Part shown: piece by piece, positions 28,498-30,130 of the stretch
How positions within the stretch are numbered: the stretch's first letter is position 1
Layout of the letters: every line of letters begins with the position of its first letter
NCBI GenBank assembly: GCA_964435085.1
Contig: CAYSXQ010000013.1
Coordinates: 1 to 30,130, forward strand
Direction of reading: 5' to 3'
Source: UBA917 sp964435085
GTDB taxonomy: Bacteria > Patescibacteriota > Patescibacteriia > Patescibacteriales > Patescibacteriaceae
DNA length: 30,130 bases
Program-made: the position numbers and the translations under genes
Notes under the pieces: generated by a model
What the model was told of the DNA's origin: nothing
Database searches by the model: none
What the model saw: the letters and a program-made list of their open reading frames with translations, nothing else

Positions 28498-28533
28498 AGC
28501 CAGTCGGCGGCAGAGGGCTACTGACTGGCTTTA
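28498..28533 (+). terminator. Possible terminator after the secreted small protein gene
   Basis: AGCCAGTC (28498-28505) / GACTGGCT (28523-28530) with a 17-nt loop and only a short T stretch. It is weaker than the next hairpin. Confidence 0.4.
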
Positions 28534-28571
28534 TCAATGGTGTTATTTGACGGCTACTAAAAACATTAGCA

Positions 28572-28605
28572 AAAAAGCTTGAATTATTGATAATTCAAGC
28601 TTTTT
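28572..28605. terminator. Strong bidirectional terminator-like hairpin
   Basis: AAAAAGCTTGAATT (28572-28585) / AATTCAAGCTTTTT (28592-28605), 14 perfect bp with loop ATTGAT and T runs after it. It separates the sigma cluster from the reductase gene. Confidence 0.88.
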
Positions 28606-28683
28606 GTTGATTTTTTTAAACCAAGCGGTTAAGCTGGATTGGTTGTTAAAGTTCTTTAATTAAATTAATAGGAGTGTTAGAAA

Positions 28684-29199
28684 ATGAAAACAATTGTGTT
28701 GATGGAAATGACACTTGATGGTATTATCGCTAAGAATTCAGAGCAGCCTAATGCTAACTGGATTACCAAGGCTGATGCTAAGTTGTTTAGAGAAAAGATC
28801 AGGGAGGCCGGGGTGGTTGTAATGGGTAATAATACTCATAAAACACTAGGTCGTAATCCGCTGGCTCGATTAAATATTGTCATGACTCGTAATCCGGACT
28901 TGCAGACTTCTATTCCTGATCAACTAGAATTTACTAGCGATGAGCCTAAGAAAATTTTAGCTGATCTGGCTAAACGCCGTTTCCGTGAAGTTATTATTTG
29001 TGGTGGCGCGGAGATTAATAGTTTGTTTTTGCTTGATGATTTGATTAGCGAGTTATGGGTTATAGTTGAGCCTAAATTATCTGGTAAGGGTTTGGGTTTA
29101 TTTTCTGAGATGGATCTTGATGAGCGCTTAGAATTAATTACTGATCCTGTGCGATTGGGAGTGAATTCTTTGCTCATCAAATATAGAATAATTAGATAG
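28684..29199 (+). CDS. Dihydrofolate reductase/RibD C-terminal-like reductase
   Basis: 171 aa. The fold-specific pattern is visible: KTIVLMEMTLDGIIAK at the N-terminus, VVVMGNNTHKTLG (about 39-51), LNIVMTRN, REVIICGGAEINSLFL (about 102-117) and a C-terminal LITDPVRLGVNSLLIKY. These are NADPH-dependent reductases of the DHFR/RibD-C superfamily. It may act in folate reduction, but key folA residues were not checked and a flavin-pathway or other pteridine role is possible. It stands alone, with GGAG 11 nt before the ATG as Shine-Dalgarno site and a good terminator. Confidence 0.85.
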   Translation: MKTIVLMEMTLDGIIAKNSEQPNANWITKADAKLFREKIREAGVVVMGNNTHKTLGRNPLARLNIVMTRNPDLQTSIPDQLEFTSDEPKKILADLAKRRFREVIICGGAEINSLFLLDDLISELWVIVEPKLSGKGLGLFSEMDLDERLELITDPVRLGVNSLLIKYRIIR

Positions 29200-29212
29200 A
29201 TTTATGAAATAG

Positions 29213-29238
29213 ACCTCAAGCGTGCTTGAGGTTTTTTT
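29213..29238 (+). terminator. Terminator of the DHFR-like gene
   Basis: ACCTCAAGC (29213-29221) / GCTTGAGGT (29224-29232), perfect, followed by a seven-T run. Confidence 0.92.
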
Positions 29239-29242
29239 ATAT

Positions 29243-29270
29243 AAAAAAGGGCTGTCGTAATAGACAGCCC
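29243..29270 (-). terminator. Terminator of the minus-strand lipoprotein gene
   Basis: GGGCTGTC (29249-29256) / GACAGCCC (29263-29270), perfect 8 bp with a 6-nt loop. On the minus strand six T follow (29248-29243). Confidence 0.9.
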
Positions 29271-29281
29271 AAGGGCAATGT

Positions 29282-30052
29282 TTAGCGAAGTTGTGGATAG
29301 CAGATGGTAATAAATTTACCACCAGTATCACCTTGCCAAGCAGAGTGAAACATTTCAGTATTTCCTTCTGGTGCTTTGGCGCCTAGATCTTTGTAGAGAT
29401 CGGCAGCGATTTGGACGGCGACTGGACCGGTAACTTTTAGCTCGCAAGTGACATAGTAATTTTTACTAGGATCACGCGGGTATTTGCCGCTGTCGTTCAA
29501 CCACCAGTGGCTAATCCGTTTGGGATGGAGGCTGGGGTGGACTTTGAGCGTGCTGTTGCTTATCTTGGCATTACTCATGGGCAGTACTGGTGTGTTGTCA
29601 TACCAGCGACCAAAGAGACCACCTTGATTCATATTGAGTGTGCCGCTCTCTGTTAGACCGTAATCTAGGACAGCGACTAATTTGTCACTAGTACCGCTAG
29701 GGTCTGTCTTATCTCGACTGATTAGGGCGAAGTATTTTATTTCGACTAGACCAGAAGAATCTGCTTGATAATCTGGGCTGAGAGTGGCCGCATGGAGCCA
29801 AGGCTGCAGAGCCTTGTACTCGTCAATATTGATATCGGTCCGCTCGGGTAATTCGTCGTAGCCCCAGGGATAGATATCGATGGGAATCTGATTGGGGTCT
29901 TTTGGAATTAGACCACATCGGAGATTGGCAAAATTGAAGTTGCCAACCTTGGGGTTGGGATTGATAACGACTTGCTTAGGAGCGACGGGGTCACTGCAAC
30001 TAGCAAAAACTGTAAGGAAGGACAAGGCGAGGCACAAAAAGCTGCTTTTCAT
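29282..30052 (-). CDS. Putative secreted lipoprotein of unknown function
   Basis: 256 aa. The N-terminus MKSSFLCLALSFLTVFASC is a signal sequence ending in a lipobox-like FASC (the -3 position is Phe, not the usual Leu/Ile/Val), with Cys19 as the candidate lipidated residue. The mature part is rich in Pro, Asn, Asp, Trp and Tyr and looks globular and beta-rich, with segments such as DIYPWGYDELPERTD, GGLFGRWYDNTPVLPM and HSAWQGDTGGKFITICYP. I recognise no family. It has a complete promoter (TTGACT-17-TATAAT), an AGGAG Shine-Dalgarno site 8 nt before the ATG and a strong terminator, so it is an independent, probably well-expressed unit. Confidence 0.82.
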   Translation of the reverse strand: MKSSFLCLALSFLTVFASCSDPVAPKQVVINPNPKVGNFNFANLRCGLIPKDPNQIPIDIYPWGYDELPERTDINIDEYKALQPWLHAATLSPDYQADSSGLVEIKYFALISRDKTDPSGTSDKLVAVLDYGLTESGTLNMNQGGLFGRWYDNTPVLPMSNAKISNSTLKVHPSLHPKRISHWWLNDSGKYPRDPSKNYYVTCELKVTGPVAVQIAADLYKDLGAKAPEGNTEMFHSAWQGDTGGKFITICYPQLR

Positions 30053-30100
30053 TAAAAACTCCTAGAATATATAGATGTTAAATAACTAAATATGACTGGT

Positions 30101-30129
30101 ATTATAGCACATTTAATGTAAAAAGTCAA
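30101..30129 (-). promoter_or_regulatory. Promoter of the lipoprotein gene
   Basis: On the minus strand TTGACT (30129-30124), a 17-bp spacer, TATAAT (30106-30101) with TG one base before it (extended -10). It leads to a leader of about 40 nt with an AGGAG ribosome-binding site. Confidence 0.82.
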
Positions 30130-30130
30130 T

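Noticed and set aside
1..30130. CRISPR arrays, insertion sequences, prophage or restriction-modification genes
   Set aside because: No regularly spaced repeats, transposase, integrase, phage or methylase motifs were seen on either strand.

Overview
The window looks like a chromosomal piece of a Patescibacteria (Candidate Phyla Radiation) genome, taken from a draft assembly with one scaffold gap. The evidence is compact RNA polymerase subunits (beta 1144 aa, beta' 1322 aa) with no rplJ/rplL upstream, many short membrane or secreted genes without clear homologues, genes packed with 0-13 bp spacing, a histone H1-like Lys/Ala protein, and weak use of Shine-Dalgarno sites. TGA is used as a normal stop (4818-4820, 10580-10582), so this is not a code-25 (Gracilibacteria/Absconditabacteria) lineage. 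The lineage call is inference from gene content and was not tested by phylogeny.

Layout. 1-1770: the 3' part of a PIF1-like helicase and a conserved hypothetical. 1771-6416: an envelope redox block. A DedA-type protein and a small membrane partner lie on the minus strand. Facing away from them is a plus-strand operon with a Cys-motif membrane protein, an RnfD/NqrB-like membrane domain fused to a ferredoxin-NADP-reductase-like domain, and an ApbE flavin transferase. A convergent membrane-anchored FMN-binding protein carries an SGSS flavinylation-like motif. Together these could form a route from cytosolic NAD(P)H through covalent flavins to the outside of the membrane. 6417-10834: a large cysteine-free secreted protein of unknown function, msrB-msrA, an acyltransferase-3 protein, and a 40-aa peptide gene with its own promoter and terminator.

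10874-14538: a hypothetical membrane/coiled-coil protein, tRNA-Leu(CAA), and the parA-parB partition locus, which is split by two very AT-rich membrane-protein genes. tRNA-Leu and parA diverge from promoters whose -35 boxes overlap. 14539-15174: a repeat-rich intergenic region with a 30-bp perfect inverted repeat, then a promoter and a structured leader with two terminator-like hairpins ahead of rpoB. 15175-22611: rpoB-rpoC. 22709-22992: the H1-like gene. 23085-26149: an operon of a CrtI-type desaturase, an ABC1/UbiB kinase-like protein and a DUF2834 membrane protein.

26207-28479: an ECF sigma factor, a three-helix membrane protein (possible anti-sigma) and a secreted Met/His-rich small protein. 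The start of that last gene is printed twice around a 100-N gap, almost certainly an unmerged 55-bp contig overlap. 28684-30130: a DHFR/RibD-like reductase and a putative lipoprotein read from the opposite strand.

Transcription signals are unusually legible. Extended -10 boxes (TGnTATAAT) recur. Two of them lie 6-7 bp before the start codon, which implies leaderless mRNAs. A minority of genes, several of them exported proteins, instead have a leader with a Shine-Dalgarno-like site.
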